Source of the DNA: Pseudomonadota bacterium | Lineage (GTDB): Bacteria; Pseudomonadota; Gammaproteobacteria; Xanthomonadales; Rhodanobacteraceae | Length of the DNA: 35,246 nucleotides | Assembly (NCBI GenBank): GCA_023430685.1 | Contig: JAEYZH010000134.1 | Location: 1-35,246, forward strand | Reading direction: 5' to 3' | Part shown: positions 1 through 7,559 of the stretch, one piece after another | Layout: every line of letters starts with the position of its first letter | How positions within the stretch are numbered: the stretch's first letter is position 1 | Position numbers and translations under genes: made by a program | Notes under the pieces: model-generated | The model's database searches: none | The model's input: the letters and a program-made list of their open reading frames with translations, nothing else | Told to the model about the DNA's origin: nothing

Positions 1-1
1 C

Positions 2-586
2 ATCGAGCCGACGCTCGGCGACGCGGATCCCGACGCGGCCGCGCCGAGCCAGGCGGAATTCGACCTGCCGACCGACCCGGACGCCGATCCGATCCCGCCG
101 CGTGTCCGTTCGAGCGTCGGCGTGCGACCGTCGGATCGCGCGATCGAGCGCATCGTCACCCTGTTCGTCGCCGCGCGCGCGGGCGAGGAGCTGCGTGGTT
201 CGGACATCGTCGTCGCCGCCGAGAAGGCCGGCCTCGAATTCGGAGACATGGGCATCTTCCACCGGCTCGTGCTCGGCAAGAAAGTCGACGGACCGGTCTT
301 CAGCATGGCGAACATGATCAAGCCCGGGCATTTCGACATGACCCGGCTCGACAGCGTCGGCACGCCGGGCGTGAGCCTGTTCATGACGCTGCCGGGTCCG
401 CTGCCCGCACTCGATGCGTGGGAGATGCTGCTGCCGACCGCGCAGCGCCTCGCCGAACTGCTCGATGCGCAGGTGCTCGACGAAGGCCGCAATGCGCTCG
501 GCCGGCAACGCATCGCGCACATCCGCGACGAGTTGCGCGCGTGGGACCGGCAGCAGGAGCGCAACCAGATCCGGCCGGGGCGCTGA
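2..586 (+). CDS. zipA: Cell division protein ZipA, C-terminal part (5' end outside window)
   Basis: ZipA is an inner-membrane division protein whose C-terminal domain binds the FtsZ tail and tethers the Z ring. The frame is open from the left edge, so the N-terminal membrane anchor is missing here. The visible part begins with an Asp/Pro/Ala-rich linker (about 40 residues), followed by a ZipA_C domain. Family landmarks are FGDMGIFHRL, a VFSMANMIKPGHFD segment that contributes to the FtsZ-binding sheet, and TPGVSLFMTLPGP. The protein ends with a charged Arg/Gln-rich tail. In related genomes ligA normally follows zipA; here it does not, and a methyltransferase-like remnant follows instead. Identification rests on the domain pattern and is firm. 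Confidence 0.9.
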   Translation: MEPTLGDADPDAAAPSQAEFDLPTDPDADPIPPRVRSSVGVRPSDRAIERIVTLFVAARAGEELRGSDIVVAAEKAGLEFGDMGIFHRLVLGKKVDGPVFSMANMIKPGHFDMTRLDSVGTPGVSLFMTLPGPLPALDAWEMLLPTAQRLAELLDAQVLDEGRNALGRQRIAHIRDELRAWDRQQERNQIRPGR

Positions 587-745
587 CGCCGCGGGCGCCC
601 GCCTTCCTTTCATGCGCGCGACGTCGCGATCCTGCCGCCCGCACGCGTCGCGGCGATCATCCGCGCGGGCGGCTTCGGCGAACCGGTGCCGTTCTACCAG
701 TCGGGGCTGATCCAGGCCTGGTTCGCGCGCCGCGCATCGCGCTGA
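587..745 (+). pseudogene. Remnant resembling the C-terminus of a class I SAM methyltransferase
   Basis: After the zipA stop the same frame stays open for 52 codons to a TGA at 743-745. From about 608 it reads as a methyltransferase-like tail: HARDVAILPPARVAAIIRAG, then GGFGEPVPFYQSGLIQAWFA. The pattern of a helix, AGF, P-V-x-F-(Y/F)-Q and a W close to the end is common at the C-terminus of small SAM-dependent methyltransferases. There is no start codon, ribosome site or Rossmann fold in front of it, so it cannot be an intact enzyme. I read it as a decayed 3' end left by a deletion that joined it to zipA. The similarity is a recollection of the family pattern, not a search result. Confidence 0.4.
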
Positions 746-835
746 TACCGCGTTGCTGTTCGTCGAGGCCGTTGCTAAACCCTGCAATCGTTTCATGCAT
801 CTGAGCGCGCAACGACTCCTGAGGAACGTGCTCGA

Positions 836-1933
836 ATGAAGCGATGGATGGCGTGTGGCATCTCGATGGCGATCGCGGGCTCGTGCATGGCGTCGCCGCA
901 GGTGGACCTGTCGGTACTCGATGACGGCATGAAGGGACCGCGCGCGCAGGTGCTCGTGCTCGGCACGATGCATCTCTCCGCGTTCCCGGATGGCTTCAGG
1001 CCCGAGTCGCTCGAGCCGGTGCTCGCGCGGCTCGCTGCATTCAGGCCCGACGTGATCACGATCGAGGGCATTTCCGGCGAAGGCTGCGACCTGATGGCCC
1101 GGCATCCTGCGGTGTACGGCGCGGACGCGATGGCGTACTGCAGGCACACCGACGAAGCGAGGAATGCGACCGGCCTGGATGTCCCCGCCGCGATCGCGAA
1201 GGTGAAGTCAATGCTCGCGGACTGGCCGGCCGAGCCGACACCGGCGCAGCGACGGCAGTTGGCGGCGCTGTTCCTCGCCGCGAACGAACGCGCATCGGCG
1301 CTCGTGCAGTGGCTGCAATTGCCCGAGGCGGAGCGTCGCGCAGGCGACGGCCTCGACCGGGTGCTCGTCGGCATGCTCGAGGAACTGCGCACGCGCCGCA
1401 ACGAGAATTACCTGGTCGCGGCTCCGCTCGCGGCGCGGCTCGGACTCGAGCGCGTGGTCGCGATCGACGACCACACCGGCGACAACATCGCGATCGATGA
1501 CGAAGAGGCCTATGCGAAAGCCGTACGCGGAGCGTGGGACTCGGCCAGCGCGCAGGCGCGGCCGCTGCGCGAACGCGAAGAAGCGTTGTCGAAGGGCGAG
1601 GACATGCTCGCGGCGTATCGCCACGCGAATCGACCGGACACGCTGCGTACCGCGGTCGCGGTCGATTTCGGCGCGGCGATGCGCGATCCGTCGCCGCAGC
1701 ACTACGGGCAGCGGTACGTCGCAGGATGGGAAGGACGCAACCTGCGCATGGTCGCGAACATCCGCGCGGCATTCCGCGACCAGCCGGGCGCGCGCGTGCT
1801 GGTCATCGTGGGCAGCTCGCACAAGCCGTGGTTCGACAACCTGCTCGGGACGCTGCTCGGCGTCGATGTCGTCGACGCGCAGCAGCTCTTGCAGGAGCCC
1901 GCCCCATCGTCGACGCCGCCGGCCAGGGATTGA
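836..1933 (+). CDS. Secreted DUF5694-type protein with two GxxH motifs (TIKI/TraB/EreA-ChaN-like)
   Basis: This 365-residue protein starts at an ATG preceded by GAGGA about ten bases upstream. Residues 1-20 look like a signal peptide (MKRW, then a hydrophobic stretch, ending SCMAS), so export to the periplasm is likely. The mature part opens with a beta strand and GTMH (G43-H46), a glutamate in ITIEG (E77), a helical centre, AIDDHTGDN, and a late GSSH (G326-H329) followed by KPWF. Two GxxH motifs with an intervening glutamate are the hallmark of the TIKI/TraB/EreA-ChaN superfamily, some members of which are metal-dependent hydrolases or proteases. I recognise it as DUF5694, but the substrate is unknown. 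It stands alone, and a stem-loop overlaps its stop codon. Confidence 0.65.
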   Translation: MKRWMACGISMAIAGSCMASPQVDLSVLDDGMKGPRAQVLVLGTMHLSAFPDGFRPESLEPVLARLAAFRPDVITIEGISGEGCDLMARHPAVYGADAMAYCRHTDEARNATGLDVPAAIAKVKSMLADWPAEPTPAQRRQLAALFLAANERASALVQWLQLPEAERRAGDGLDRVLVGMLEELRTRRNENYLVAAPLAARLGLERVVAIDDHTGDNIAIDDEEAYAKAVRGAWDSASAQARPLREREEALSKGEDMLAAYRHANRPDTLRTAVAVDFGAAMRDPSPQHYGQRYVAGWEGRNLRMVANIRAAFRDQPGARVLVIVGSSHKPWFDNLLGTLLGVDVVDAQQLLQEPAPSSTPPARD

Positions 1934-1958
1934 CCCACGCGATGCCGCAACGTGGGTC
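1932..1958 (+). terminator. Stem-loop overlapping the stop codon of the DUF5694 gene
   Basis: GACCCACG (1932-1939) pairs perfectly with CGTGGGTC (1951-1958) across an 11-base loop, and the stem begins inside the TGA stop. There is no T tract, so intrinsic termination is unproven. The gap to the convergent TetR gene (to 2044) shows nothing else. Confidence 0.35.
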
Positions 1959-2044
1959 GCGGCCGCGCAGAGGCGAGACCCATCGATGCTTGGCAGGATT
2001 ACGCTTGCTGCGCGCATCCCCGGCGGTCGGCGGCCCGCCGTGTC

Positions 2045-2677
2045 TCAGCGCAGGTACGTCGCCGCCAGCGAATTGAGGTGGAATCGTTCCGCATCGCGCA
2101 GGAATGGCGCGACCAGCAACATGACCTGATGGATGCCGCGTTGCAGCGAGGCTTCCTCGGCCTCGGCGCGGCCGCCGCGCACCGCGTTGAAGTTCATCCA
2201 GAACGTCGCGATCAGCAGGATGTTCTCCGCCAGCGCGCGGATTTCGTCGGCGCTCGCACGCACCACGCCGGCGCGGGCCAGGCCTGAGAGCAGTTCGCGC
2301 GCGCCCGCGGCGGCACGATCCATGATGCGCGCGAAGCGCAGCTTGAGCTTGCGGTTGCGCGCGAGGATGTCGACGAGGTCGCGATAGAGGAACCGGAACT
2401 CCCACAGCGCCTCGAATACCCGGTGCAGTTGCATCCAGATGTCCTCGAGGTCGGGCGCACGGCCTTCGGGCAGCTCGAGCGCGGCATCGAGGCGCGCCTC
2501 GTACTGCGCGAACAGGTGCTCGACGATGTCGTCCTTGTTGCGGAAGTGGTAGTAGAGGTTGCCCGGGCTGATGCCGAGCTCGTCCGCGATGTGGTTGGTG
2601 GTGACGTTGGGTTCGCCCTGCGCGTTGAACATCGCGAGGCTCGCCTCGAGGATGCGGACGCGAGTCTGGCGCGCCAT
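2045..2677 (-). CDS. TetR-family regulator, PhaD-like
   Basis: A 210-residue DNA-binding regulator when started at the ATG at 2677 (MARQTRVRILEASL); an in-frame GTG at 2719 would add 14 residues. The shorter form matches the usual family N-terminus, and neither start has a clear ribosome site. The N-terminal TetR helix-turn-helix covers NVTTNHIADELGISPGNLYY, followed by HFRNKDDIV. The C-terminal part has FRFLYRDLVDILARN and ends VMLLVAPFLRDAE. As I remember it, PhaD of the Pseudomonas pha locus shares RILE-A-FN-QGEPNV, the ISPGNLYYHF helix, RFL-DL and VMMLVAPHL. PhaD controls phasin genes and responds to an acyl-CoA intermediate. The gene lies 72 bases downstream of the acyl-CoA-binding protein gene, on the same strand, so both are probably co-transcribed. 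Regulation of this lipid cluster is inferred. Confidence 0.8.
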   Translation of the reverse strand: MARQTRVRILEASLAMFNAQGEPNVTTNHIADELGISPGNLYYHFRNKDDIVEHLFAQYEARLDAALELPEGRAPDLEDIWMQLHRVFEALWEFRFLYRDLVDILARNRKLKLRFARIMDRAAAGARELLSGLARAGVVRASADEIRALAENILLIATFWMNFNAVRGGRAEAEEASLQRGIHQVMLLVAPFLRDAERFHLNSLAATYLR

Positions 2678-2749
2678 GCGCGGGGCAGCGGTGATGTTCA
2701 GGGCGGGAGGGCCGGTCACGCGTGCGGCTGCGTTCGGCGAGGCATCGCC

Positions 2750-3007
2750 TCAGCCGCCGAGCTTCTTCACGAGGTCGACGTACTTCTGCATCGCGTCCTC
2801 GCCCTTGGTGCCCTTGAGCTTGGCCCAGGCCTCGTACTTCGCAGTGCCGACGAAATCGAAGAAGCCCGGCTTGGGTCCGGCGACGTCGCCTTCCGATCCT
2901 TGCTTGTACAACGCGTAGAGCTTGAGCAGGGTGTCGTTGTCCGGTCGCTCGGGAAGCTTCTTGACGTCTTCGGCGGCTTGTTCGAAGCGGGTCTTGAGGT
3001 CGGACAT
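2750..3007 (-). CDS. Acyl-CoA-binding protein (ACBP family)
   Basis: A complete 85-residue ACBP, matching the usual 85-90 residues of the stand-alone four-helix form. It binds medium- and long-chain acyl-CoA in the cytosol and delivers it to enzymes. Conserved ligand-binding positions are visible: Y31 and K35 in LLKLYALYKQG, then GD, PG-F-D, K57 in AKYEAW, and Y76 near the C-terminus. The start at 3007 (MSDLKTRFEQ) gives the expected length; an upstream in-frame start would add 20 non-conserved residues. ACBP is universal in eukaryotes but patchy in bacteria. Here it is divergent from the fatty acyl-CoA reductase gene, separated by 139 bases that must hold both promoters, which suggests it supplies that enzyme. 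Confidence 0.92.
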   Translation of the reverse strand: MSDLKTRFEQAAEDVKKLPERPDNDTLLKLYALYKQGSEGDVAGPKPGFFDFVGTAKYEAWAKLKGTKGEDAMQKYVDLVKKLGG

Positions 3008-3105
3008 GGACGTTCCACCGTGGCTGCACGCGAGGCGAATGCCGAGCTTACAACACGCCCCGCCCATGGGGTCAACGCGCGTAGCCAGGCGCGCGCGCGC
3101 GCGGC

Positions 3106-3111
3106 TATGCT
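3106..3111 (+). promoter_or_regulatory. Putative -10 element for the acyl-CoA reductase gene
   Basis: TATGCT lies 36 bases before the reductase ATG, after a (GC)n run, in the context GGCTATGCTTGCC. No convincing -35 is visible. An almost identical element precedes the lipoprotein gene at 24853. On the opposite strand TAAGCT (3050 to 3045) could serve the ACBP gene. Confidence 0.35.
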
Positions 3112-3146
3112 TGCCGCCATCGGCAACGCGACGGGAGCGGGCGGCG

Positions 3147-5135
3147 ATGACTTACTTCGTTACGGGTGCGACCGGCTTCATCGGCCGCCATCTGCTCGAG
3201 CGCTTGCTCGAGCGCAAGGGCACGATCCATTGCCTCGTGCGCAAGGAATCGATCGCGAAGTTCGAGGCGTTGCGCGACGAACTCGGCGCGGATGCGAAAC
3301 GGCTCGTCGCGGTGCAGGGCGACCTCGGCAAGCCCGGGCTCGGCATCGCGCCGGCGACGCGTCGCGCGCTCGCGGGCAAGGTGCGCCACTTCTTCCATCT
3401 CGCGGCGCTGTACGACCTCGCAGCCGGACCGGAGGAACAGCAGCGCGCGAACGTCGACGGCACGCGCCACGCGCTCGATGCGGCGAAGGCGATCGATGCG
3501 GGCTGCTTCCACCACGTGAGCTCGATCGCGGTCGCCGGCCTCTACCCGGGCGTGTTCCGCGAGGACATGTTCGACGAAGCCGAAGAGCTCGATCATCCGT
3601 ACTTCCGCACCAAGCACGATTCGGAGGCGCTGGTGCGGCGCGAGTATGCAGGCCCCTACCGCATTTATCGCCCCGGCATCGTGATCGGCGACTCGCGCAC
3701 CGGCGCGATCGACAAGATCGATGGCCCGTACTACTTCTTCCGCCTGCTCAAGAAGATGCGCCAGGCGCTGCCGCCGTGGATGCCGACGATCGGGCTCGAG
3801 GGCGGGCGCATGAACCTCGTCCCGGTCGACTGGGTCGCCGCGGTGCTCGACCATATCGCGCACAAGCCCGCGCTCGACGGCCATACCTTCCACCTGACCG
3901 ATCCCGCGCCACGCCGGATCGGCGAAGTACTGAACCTGTTCGCGCGCGCGGGCCACGCGCCGCAGATGACGATGCGACTGGATGCACGCATGTTCGCGTT
4001 CGTTCCGTCCGGCATCCGCGCCGCGCTCGGCAACCTGCCACCGGTCAGGCGCGTAGTCGGCGTGCTGCTGCGCGACCTCGGCATCCCGCTGCAAGTGCTG
4101 AAGTTCGTCAACTACCCGACGCGCTTCGACTCGCGCGAGACCGAACGCGCGCTCAAGGGCTCGAACATCCGCCTGCCCAAGCTCGAGGACTACGCCTGGC
4201 GCCTGTGGGACTACTGGGAACGCCACCTCGATCCCGACCTGTTCGTCGACCACTCGCTCGGCGGAAAGGTCAAGGGCAAGGTGGTCGTGATCACCGGCGG
4301 ATCGTCCGGCATCGGCAAGGCGGCGGCACTGAAGATCGCGCAGGCCGGGGCGACGCTCGTGATCTGCGCGCGCGGCGCCGACGAACTCGCGCAGACCCGC
4401 GCCGAGATCCAGGCCGCGGGCGGGACTTGCCACACCTACCAGGTCGACCTGGCCGACCTCGCTGCCTGCGACGCGTTCGTCGCGGCCGTGCTCGCGGACC
4501 ATGGGCGCGTGGACATCCTCGTCAACAACGCGGGACGCTCGATCCGCCGCGCGATCGGCGCGAGCTTCGACCGCTTCCATGACTTCGAGCGCACGATGCA
4601 GCTCAACTACTTCGGCGCACTGCGGCTGATCATGGGCGTGCTGCCCGGGATGTCCGAGCGCCAGCACGGGCACATCATCAACATCTCCTCGATCGGCGTG
4701 CTGACGAACTCGCCGCGGTTCTCGGCCTATGTCGCGTCGAAGGCCGCGCTGGATGCGTTCTCGCGCTGCGCGCAGGCCGAGTATTCGGACAACGGGGTCA
4801 GCTTCACGACGATCAACATGCCGTTGGTGAAGACGCCGATGATCGCGCCGACGAAGATGTACGAATCGGTGCCGACGCTCTCGCCCGACGAGGCGGCCGA
4901 CATCATCATCGAGGCGATCGTCGAACGGCCGGTGCGCATAGCGACGCGCCTCGGCACCTTCGCGCAGGTGTTCTACGCGCTCGCGCCGCGCGTGTACGAG
5001 ATCGTGATGAACACCGCGTTCCGGCTGTTCCCGGACTCGCAGGCCGCCAAGGGCATGCAGGGCCGCGGCGAGGCGCCGCCGCCGACCAGCGAGCAGATCG
5101 CGTTCGCCTCGCTGATGCGCGGCGTGCACTGGTAG
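3147..5135 (+). CDS. Two-domain fatty acyl-CoA reductase (SDR-SDR fusion)
   Basis: A 662-residue fusion of two short-chain dehydrogenase folds, started at the ATG at 3147 with GGGAG upstream. The N-terminal extended-SDR half (about 1-370) has TGATGFIG at 6-13, S125-S126 and Y152-xxx-K156 (YFRTK), as in the NAD_binding_4 domain of fatty acyl-CoA reductases. The C-terminal classical-SDR half (about 376-640) has TGGSSGIG at 383-390, NNAG at 460-463, S514-S515 and Y528-xxx-K532. Both halves keep a complete NADPH site and active site. Size and domain order match the Marinobacter reductase Maqu_2220 and mycobacterial FcrA, which reduce fatty acyl-CoA to the aldehyde and then the primary alcohol. 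That is the route to wax esters or ether lipids. A strong terminator follows. The reaction is inferred from architecture. Confidence 0.85.
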   Translation: MTYFVTGATGFIGRHLLERLLERKGTIHCLVRKESIAKFEALRDELGADAKRLVAVQGDLGKPGLGIAPATRRALAGKVRHFFHLAALYDLAAGPEEQQRANVDGTRHALDAAKAIDAGCFHHVSSIAVAGLYPGVFREDMFDEAEELDHPYFRTKHDSEALVRREYAGPYRIYRPGIVIGDSRTGAIDKIDGPYYFFRLLKKMRQALPPWMPTIGLEGGRMNLVPVDWVAAVLDHIAHKPALDGHTFHLTDPAPRRIGEVLNLFARAGHAPQMTMRLDARMFAFVPSGIRAALGNLPPVRRVVGVLLRDLGIPLQVLKFVNYPTRFDSRETERALKGSNIRLPKLEDYAWRLWDYWERHLDPDLFVDHSLGGKVKGKVVVITGGSSGIGKAAALKIAQAGATLVICARGADELAQTRAEIQAAGGTCHTYQVDLADLAACDAFVAAVLADHGRVDILVNNAGRSIRRAIGASFDRFHDFERTMQLNYFGALRLIMGVLPGMSERQHGHIINISSIGVLTNSPRFSAYVASKAALDAFSRCAQAEYSDNGVSFTTINMPLVKTPMIAPTKMYESVPTLSPDEAADIIIEAIVERPVRIATRLGTFAQVFYALAPRVYEIVMNTAFRLFPDSQAAKGMQGRGEAPPPTSEQIAFASLMRGVHW

Positions 5136-5181
5136 AAATCCCCGCGCTTGCGCGCTGCCCTCGGGCAGCGCGCGGGGATTT
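5136..5181. terminator. Bidirectional terminator between the reductase and phasin genes
   Basis: AAATCCCCG (5136-5144) pairs with CGGGGATTT (5173-5181). Inside it CGCGCTGCCC (5151-5160) pairs with GGGCAGCGCG (5163-5172) across a two-base loop, leaving a six-base bulge on one side. A and T runs flank the stem on both sides, and the two genes converge here, so it can serve both. Confidence 0.75.
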
Positions 5182-5246
5182 CTCGCGAGCCATGGATGGC
5201 AAGCGGGAGAGCGCCAGCGATGGCTGCTTGCGCGGCCTGCTGTTTC

Positions 5247-5738
5247 CTACTTCGACGCGCGCTTCTTCGCGGGCGCGCGACCTGTCGCACGGGCGCGCTT
5301 CGCGGCGGGCTTCGCGCCTCCGAGCTGGCGCACTTCCTGCGACAGTTCCTCGACGCGACGCGTGAGCGTGCGCAGGTCGTCGCGACCGGGGATGCCGAGT
5401 CGCCCGAGCGCGCGAGCGACGCGGTCCTCGAACACCTTCTCGAGCTTGTCCCAGGTTTCCTGGCTGCGCTCGCGGACCTGGCCGAGCGTGCTCTCGACGT
5501 TGCCGCGTGCTTCGTTGACGCGCGCCTCGGTGAACTTGCGCGTCTTTGCATCGAGCGCGGTCCCTTCCTTCACCAGCGCCTCGAACAGCTTGCCGCCTTC
5601 TTCCTGCGCCTTCGCGAACGCACCGAGGCCGGCGAGCCAGATCTGCTGGGCGGAGTCCATCACGGTCTTGCCGACGCCGCGCGCATCGGACGCAGCGGAT
5701 GCGGTGGTGTCGCGCTTCTTCAACCTGGGCTTGGCCAT
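5247..5738 (-). CDS. Phasin family protein (PhaF/PhaI type) with a basic tail
   Basis: A 163-residue phasin, a small amphipathic protein that coats polyhydroxyalkanoate or lipid granules. The core (about 20-140) is nearly all helix, starting with the family stretch QQIWLAGLGAFAKAQEEGGK, then LFEALVKEG and a long heptad-like helix with RERSQETWDKLEKVFEDRV. The last 25 residues are Ala/Lys/Arg-rich (AKRARATGRAPAKKRASK). This recalls the histone-H1-like tail of PhaF, which binds DNA and helps share granules at division, though it is much shorter here. The gene is last in a same-strand set with the patatin-like and PHA_gran_rgn genes. No PHA synthase is visible in the window, so its granule may be PHA made elsewhere or neutral lipid. 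Confidence 0.88.
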   Translation of the reverse strand: MAKPRLKKRDTTASAASDARGVGKTVMDSAQQIWLAGLGAFAKAQEEGGKLFEALVKEGTALDAKTRKFTEARVNEARGNVESTLGQVRERSQETWDKLEKVFEDRVARALGRLGIPGRDDLRTLTRRVEELSQEVRQLGGAKPAAKRARATGRAPAKKRASK

Positions 5739-5810
5739 CGTCGTTTCCTCGTCGTTCGCGGCGGAAGCCGCGTCGACGCGATCGTCACGACAGCCGCTAG
5801 AGCAGACACA

Positions 5811-7085
5811 CTATTGCGGGCCGCGTCGCGCGCGGGACGAACGCCGCCGGGGCGATCGCGGTGTCTTGCGCACCTGGTCGAGGTTGCGGCCGAGGTCGTC
5901 GAGTGCGTCGCGCAGGTGGCGCGTGACCGGTGCCGCCGGCGCGCGTTCGAGGCCACCCGCGAGCGTGCGCGCGCGGTCGTCGAGCACGTCGTCGCGCAGC
6001 GCGAGCCCATGCCGCGCGAGCAATCCGCCGACCTGGTCGCGGTTGGCCCGCAGGTCCGCGCGCGTCGTCTGGTAGGCGTGCTCGGCGAGGCGGCGGCGTT
6101 GCGCGAAACTGAAGATGTTGGTGAAGAACATCTCGACGTCACCCGCGTCGGGCTGCAGCATCAGCATGTCGGCGCCCGCGTAACGCATCGGGTAACTCGC
6201 TGCGGTGGCCTGCGCGCGCGACTGCAGCAGCGCGCGGAAGGTCTGCGAGAGCACCGCTGGAAGGCCGCCGTCGACGAGTGCGGTGGCGCGCGGATCGTGC
6301 GCGTGGGTCGTGTCGATCGGCACCAGCGGATTCACGCCGATCACGAGGTCGGCACCGGCGTCGAGCGCGACGGAGGCGTGCAGGGTGCGGCGCAGCGCGC
6401 CGTCGACGTAGTGGCGACCCTCGATCTCGACTGGCGGATACAGGCCCGGCAGCGCCGAGCTCGCTTCGATCGCGCGCGAGATCGGCACGTGGTCGAAGCC
6501 CGCGCCACCGAAGCGCACGGGTTCGCCGCTGTCGAGGTCCACCGCGACGATGTAGAGCGCGCGCTCGAGCGTGCGGAAGTCGTCGCTGCGCCCGCCGCTC
6601 GCGAGCAGGCTGCGCAGGAAGCCGCCGATCGCCGCGTTGTCGAACAGGCCGGTCGGGACCAAGCTGCCGAAGCGCAGCAGCGCATCGCTGAGGTGCGGGC
6701 CGAACGGATCTCGCGCGACGTCGCCGAGCCAGCCGAGCATCGCGCGCGGCACGCCCGCAGCGCGGCGCAGGTACTCGAGGAACGCGGGGCGCAGGAAATC
6801 CTCGGGCCGGAAGGTCGCCTCGGTCGAGTCTCCGGTGATGAAGATGCGGCAGAGCTCGGCCGTGTCGAGGCGGTTGGCAAGTCCGGCCGCGATGAAGGCG
6901 CCGGAGCTGATGCCGACGTAGACATCGAGGTCGCGCAGGTCGAGTCCGTCGACCGCCTCCTCGAACGCGCGCAGCGCGCCCATCTCGTAGGTGCAACCGA
7001 TCGGCCCGCCACCGGCCATCGCGAGACCGATGCGGCCGCGCACGCGGCGACGGCGTGGATGCGGGGCGGGAGCGAGCGTCAGCAT
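5811..7085 (-). CDS. Patatin-like phospholipase/lipase
   Basis: A 424-residue member of the patatin family, whose serine-aspartate dyad hydrolyses acyl esters. All core motifs are present: the oxyanion loop GGGPIG (25-30), the nucleophile elbow GISSG with S60, and the catalytic aspartate D228 in YVDGA. A basic stretch (RRRRVRGR) precedes the first strand, and there is no signal peptide, so a cytosolic or membrane-surface role is likely. Beyond the domain (about 20-260) lies a helical extension of about 160 residues ending in an Arg-rich tail. The gene lies 21 bases downstream of the PHA_gran_rgn gene and 72 bases upstream of the phasin gene. Mobilisation of stored lipid or polyester is a reasonable guess; the substrate cannot be read from the sequence. 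Confidence 0.88.
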   Translation of the reverse strand: MLTLAPAPHPRRRRVRGRIGLAMAGGGPIGCTYEMGALRAFEEAVDGLDLRDLDVYVGISSGAFIAAGLANRLDTAELCRIFITGDSTEATFRPEDFLRPAFLEYLRRAAGVPRAMLGWLGDVARDPFGPHLSDALLRFGSLVPTGLFDNAAIGGFLRSLLASGGRSDDFRTLERALYIVAVDLDSGEPVRFGGAGFDHVPISRAIEASSALPGLYPPVEIEGRHYVDGALRRTLHASVALDAGADLVIGVNPLVPIDTTHAHDPRATALVDGGLPAVLSQTFRALLQSRAQATAASYPMRYAGADMLMLQPDAGDVEMFFTNIFSFAQRRRLAEHAYQTTRADLRANRDQVGGLLARHGLALRDDVLDDRARTLAGGLERAPAAPVTRHLRDALDDLGRNLDQVRKTPRSPRRRSSRARRGPQ

Positions 7086-7106
7086 CGCGTCGATCGCATG
7101 CGTGGA

Positions 7107-7382
7107 TCAGGCCAGGTGTTCGTCGAGGTGGCGCTCGATCTCGCGCTGGATCAGCGACTTGAGTGCGCCCATCAGGAAGCCGAGTTCCACCCGTACGTGC
7201 ACTTCGCGCTTCTCGACCGCGATGTGGCCATGCACGCCGGCCTTGTCGAAGCGCAGTTCATCGCCTTCCCAGTGGTGGTCGACGCCGTGCTCTTCGGCGA
7301 TCTGCCGGGCCACGCGTTCGACCGCGGCCTTCGCGGACTTGATGGACTTGCCGTGTTCGCGACGGATGTCGATGACCGCCAT
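7107..7382 (-). CDS. Polyhydroxyalkanoic acid system family protein (PHA_gran_rgn)
   Basis: A 91-residue protein of the PHA_gran_rgn family, small proteins found next to phasins and PHA genes. It reads MAVIDIRREH, then GKSIKSAKAAVERVARQIAE, a DHHWEGDELRF strand and HIAVEKREVHVRVELGFLMG, and ends with a helix rich in charged residues. The ATG at 7382 fits the family N-terminus; an in-frame start at 7418 would add 12 residues that look non-coding. The family's biochemical role is unknown, but its fold resembles an alpha/beta granule-surface protein. As first gene of the same-strand set with patatin and phasin, it supports a granule function for all three. Confidence 0.8.
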   Translation of the reverse strand: MAVIDIRREHGKSIKSAKAAVERVARQIAEEHGVDHHWEGDELRFDKAGVHGHIAVEKREVHVRVELGFLMGALKSLIQREIERHLDEHLA

Positions 7383-7523
7383 TGAGCTTCTCGTGCGTCG
7401 ATTTCCCGGGGCCTGCATGATGCCCGAGCAGGGCGGACATGGGCAGTGCCGATCGCGTTCGCCGCGGGCCGCGAACGCACCGCGCAGCCTGCCCGGGACG
7501 CCAACGGAGGACCATGAGGGCTG

Positions 7524-7532
7524 TGTTAAAAT
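7524..7532 (+). promoter_or_regulatory. Extended -10 promoter for the FHA gene
   Basis: TGTTAAAAT is an extended -10 (TGn plus TAAAAT at 7527-7532) 28 bases before the ATG at 7560. It is a strikingly AT-rich island in a GC-rich gap (7383-7559). No good -35 is visible, as is usual for extended -10 promoters. Confidence 0.55.
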
Positions 7533-7559
7533 GAACCATCATCCCCTTGATTGGACACG

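Noticed and set aside
3105..5129. A 674-codon open frame on the minus strand opposite the acyl-CoA reductase
   Set aside because: It is a mirror of a gene with all SDR motifs; its product is Arg/His/Glu-rich with no domain. Such frames arise from GC-rich third positions.
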